In this document: piece by piece, positions 63,151 through 64,000 of the stretch
Layout of the letters: every line of letters starts with the position of its first letter
How positions within the stretch are numbered: the first letter of the stretch is position 1
NCBI GenBank assembly: GCA_020852815.1
Contig: JADZAN010000002.1
Location: 248,001-312,000 of the forward strand
DNA from: Gemmatimonadaceae bacterium
GTDB taxonomy: Bacteria > Gemmatimonadota > Gemmatimonadetes > Gemmatimonadales > Gemmatimonadaceae
DNA: 64,000 nucleotides
Reading direction: 5' to 3'
Made by a program: the position numbers and the translations under genes
Notes under the pieces: model-generated
What the model saw: the letters and a program-made list of their open reading frames with translations, nothing else
The model's database searches: none
What the model was told of the DNA's origin: nothing

Positions 63151-64000
63151 ATGCGCTCGGCTTTGCTAGCGATCCTTCTCTGTGGAACAACGGCGGTATC
63201 GGCCCAGTCGCCCCCCACCCTCACCCTCACCGCCCCCCTCGCCGAGCACCCCGAACCGCTCACGCAACCGAGCGCCATTCTCGAGTTGCGCGACGGCCGC
63301 GTCCTGGTCGCCGACACGAAGGACCGGCTCCTCTATCTCTACGACTTTGCGAAGGGCACCGCCACGCAGGTGTCGCGGCAGGGGGGCGGGCCGCTCGAGT
63401 ACCAGTTCCCGGCAGGGATCTACGCCACCGGTGATTCGATCCTCGTGGTCGACATGCTGCAGCAGCGCTTTCTCGTCCTCGACGCCTCCGGTACGCCGCT
63501 GCGCTCGCAACGCCTGTCGACCGGCGGTGACCTCGCGATGTCGATCGTCAAGCTGGGGACGGTGATCGCCGTCGACGGGAAGGGGCGCGTCTACACCGAG
63601 TCGCGCGGGATGACGATCGTGCAGGGGAAGATGCCGACCTTCAGTGATACGATTGCCCTGGTGCGCTGGCAGACCATCGGCGTGCGCGGCGACACGATCG
63701 CCACGAGGGTCGAGCACACGGATATGCCAAAGATGGGGGGCGATCCCAAGGCGGGGCTGTCGATCAAGCTCCCCATGCAGGCGTTCGTCACTCGAGACTC
63801 GTGGGCGGTCTTCCCCGACGGGCGCGTCGCCGTGGCGCGCGCCTCGGACTATCACACCGAGTGGTACGACGCGGCTGGTCGCATGACGGTCGCCGGTCGC
63901 GTCCCATTCACGCCGCTCCCGATCACCGAAGCCGACAAGACGCTCGCCCGGAAGGCCACGAAGGACGCGTACGAACAGGGGATGAAGCTCGGGACGTCGA
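63151..64000 (+). CDS. Secreted six-bladed beta-propeller protein, N-terminal part (cut by window edge)
   Basis: 283 residues from ATG at 63151, preceded by GGAGG six bases upstream; the frame is open to the window end. The Sec leader LLAILLCGTTAVSAQ is followed by a repeated beta pattern (QPSAILELRDGRVLVADTKDRLLYLYDF, GDSILVVDMLQQRFLVLDASG, AVDGKGRVYTESRGM), each blade having the DGRV/DxK turn found in 6-bladed propellers of the NHL/TolB type. Such proteins bind ligands or other proteins outside the cell. The C-terminus is beyond the window. Confidence 0.75.
   Translation, partial: MRSALLAILLCGTTAVSAQSPPTLTLTAPLAEHPEPLTQPSAILELRDGRVLVADTKDRLLYLYDFAKGTATQVSRQGGGPLEYQFPAGIYATGDSILVVDMLQQRFLVLDASGTPLRSQRLSTGGDLAMSIVKLGTVIAVDGKGRVYTESRGMTIVQGKMPTFSDTIALVRWQTIGVRGDTIATRVEHTDMPKMGGDPKAGLSIKLPMQAFVTRDSWAVFPDGRVAVARASDYHTEWYDAAGRMTVAGRVPFTPLPITEADKTLARKATKDAYEQGMKLGTS

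Overview
The window is about 67% G+C, densely coded on both strands, and carries no rRNA, tRNA, CRISPR array, integrase or recognisable transposase gene. The gene content points to a free-living, heterotrophic Gram-negative bacterium: a TonB-dependent receptor paired with a DUF4249 lipoprotein, many Sec, lipoprotein and Tat leaders, a TPR-bearing membrane Ser/Thr kinase, subtilase-type peptidases, glycosidases, and GyrA. This mix, together with the composition, fits Gemmatimonadota best. That placement is an inference from gene types, not from a phylogenetic marker alignment.

Layout. 1-6152 (minus): an outer-membrane uptake set (TonB receptor, DUF4249 lipoprotein, a large secreted barrel-type protein, and a secreted protein cut by the window edge). 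6339-9362: receptor-like Ser/Thr kinase. 9505-9977: small monooxygenase followed by the stump of an iron-type alcohol dehydrogenase. 9981-19246: an L-fucose operon of eight tightly coupled genes (ABC permease, lactonase, SDR, L-fuconate dehydratase, zinc dehydrogenase, binding protein, ATPase, GH29 alpha-L-fucosidase). 19277-30333: serine hydrolase, GH-A-like lipoprotein, VOC protein plus FAD oxidase, a subtilase lipoprotein, an EamA transporter and a six-hairpin glycosidase. 30648-36159 (minus): class V aminotransferase, SerB-like phosphatase, dihydrolipoyl dehydrogenase, an unknown gene and the E2 subunit of a 2-oxoacid dehydrogenase. 36391-43462: oxidoreductase, zinc ribbon, GNAT, a three-domain fusion protein, a YjbR protein, ADP-forming acyl-CoA synthetase and a small Fe-S protein. 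43554-45831: DUF4142 protein, a cysteine-bearing regulator with an AT-rich operator, and a membrane channel-like protein. 45931-57474: M19 peptidase homologue, omega-aminotransferase, P1-family peptidase, FAD amine oxidase, MmsA, a coupled pair of amidohydrolases, and a Tat-exported aminotransferase. 57772-60309: gyrA with a strong terminator. 60407-64000: secreted proteins of unknown role and a beta-propeller protein cut by the window edge.

Working together. The fucose operon explains release of fucose by the fucosidase, ABC import, and oxidation through the non-phosphorylated route up to the dehydratase and dehydrogenase steps. The final 2,4-diketo-acid hydrolase is not in the window. The 45.9-53.6 kb block reads as a beta-amino-acid module: P1 peptidase (beta-peptidyl aminopeptidase type), omega-aminotransferase and malonate/methylmalonate-semialdehyde dehydrogenase.

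The most unusual signals are non-coding. A family of 8-bp GACGAGA(A/G) tandem arrays and 30-bp REP-like hairpin units recurs at gene borders and, at 39.3 kb, is read in frame as the linker of a three-domain fusion. The hexamer GTTAGG/CCTAAC recurs about 40 times and hosts almost every TTA leucine codon I noticed.
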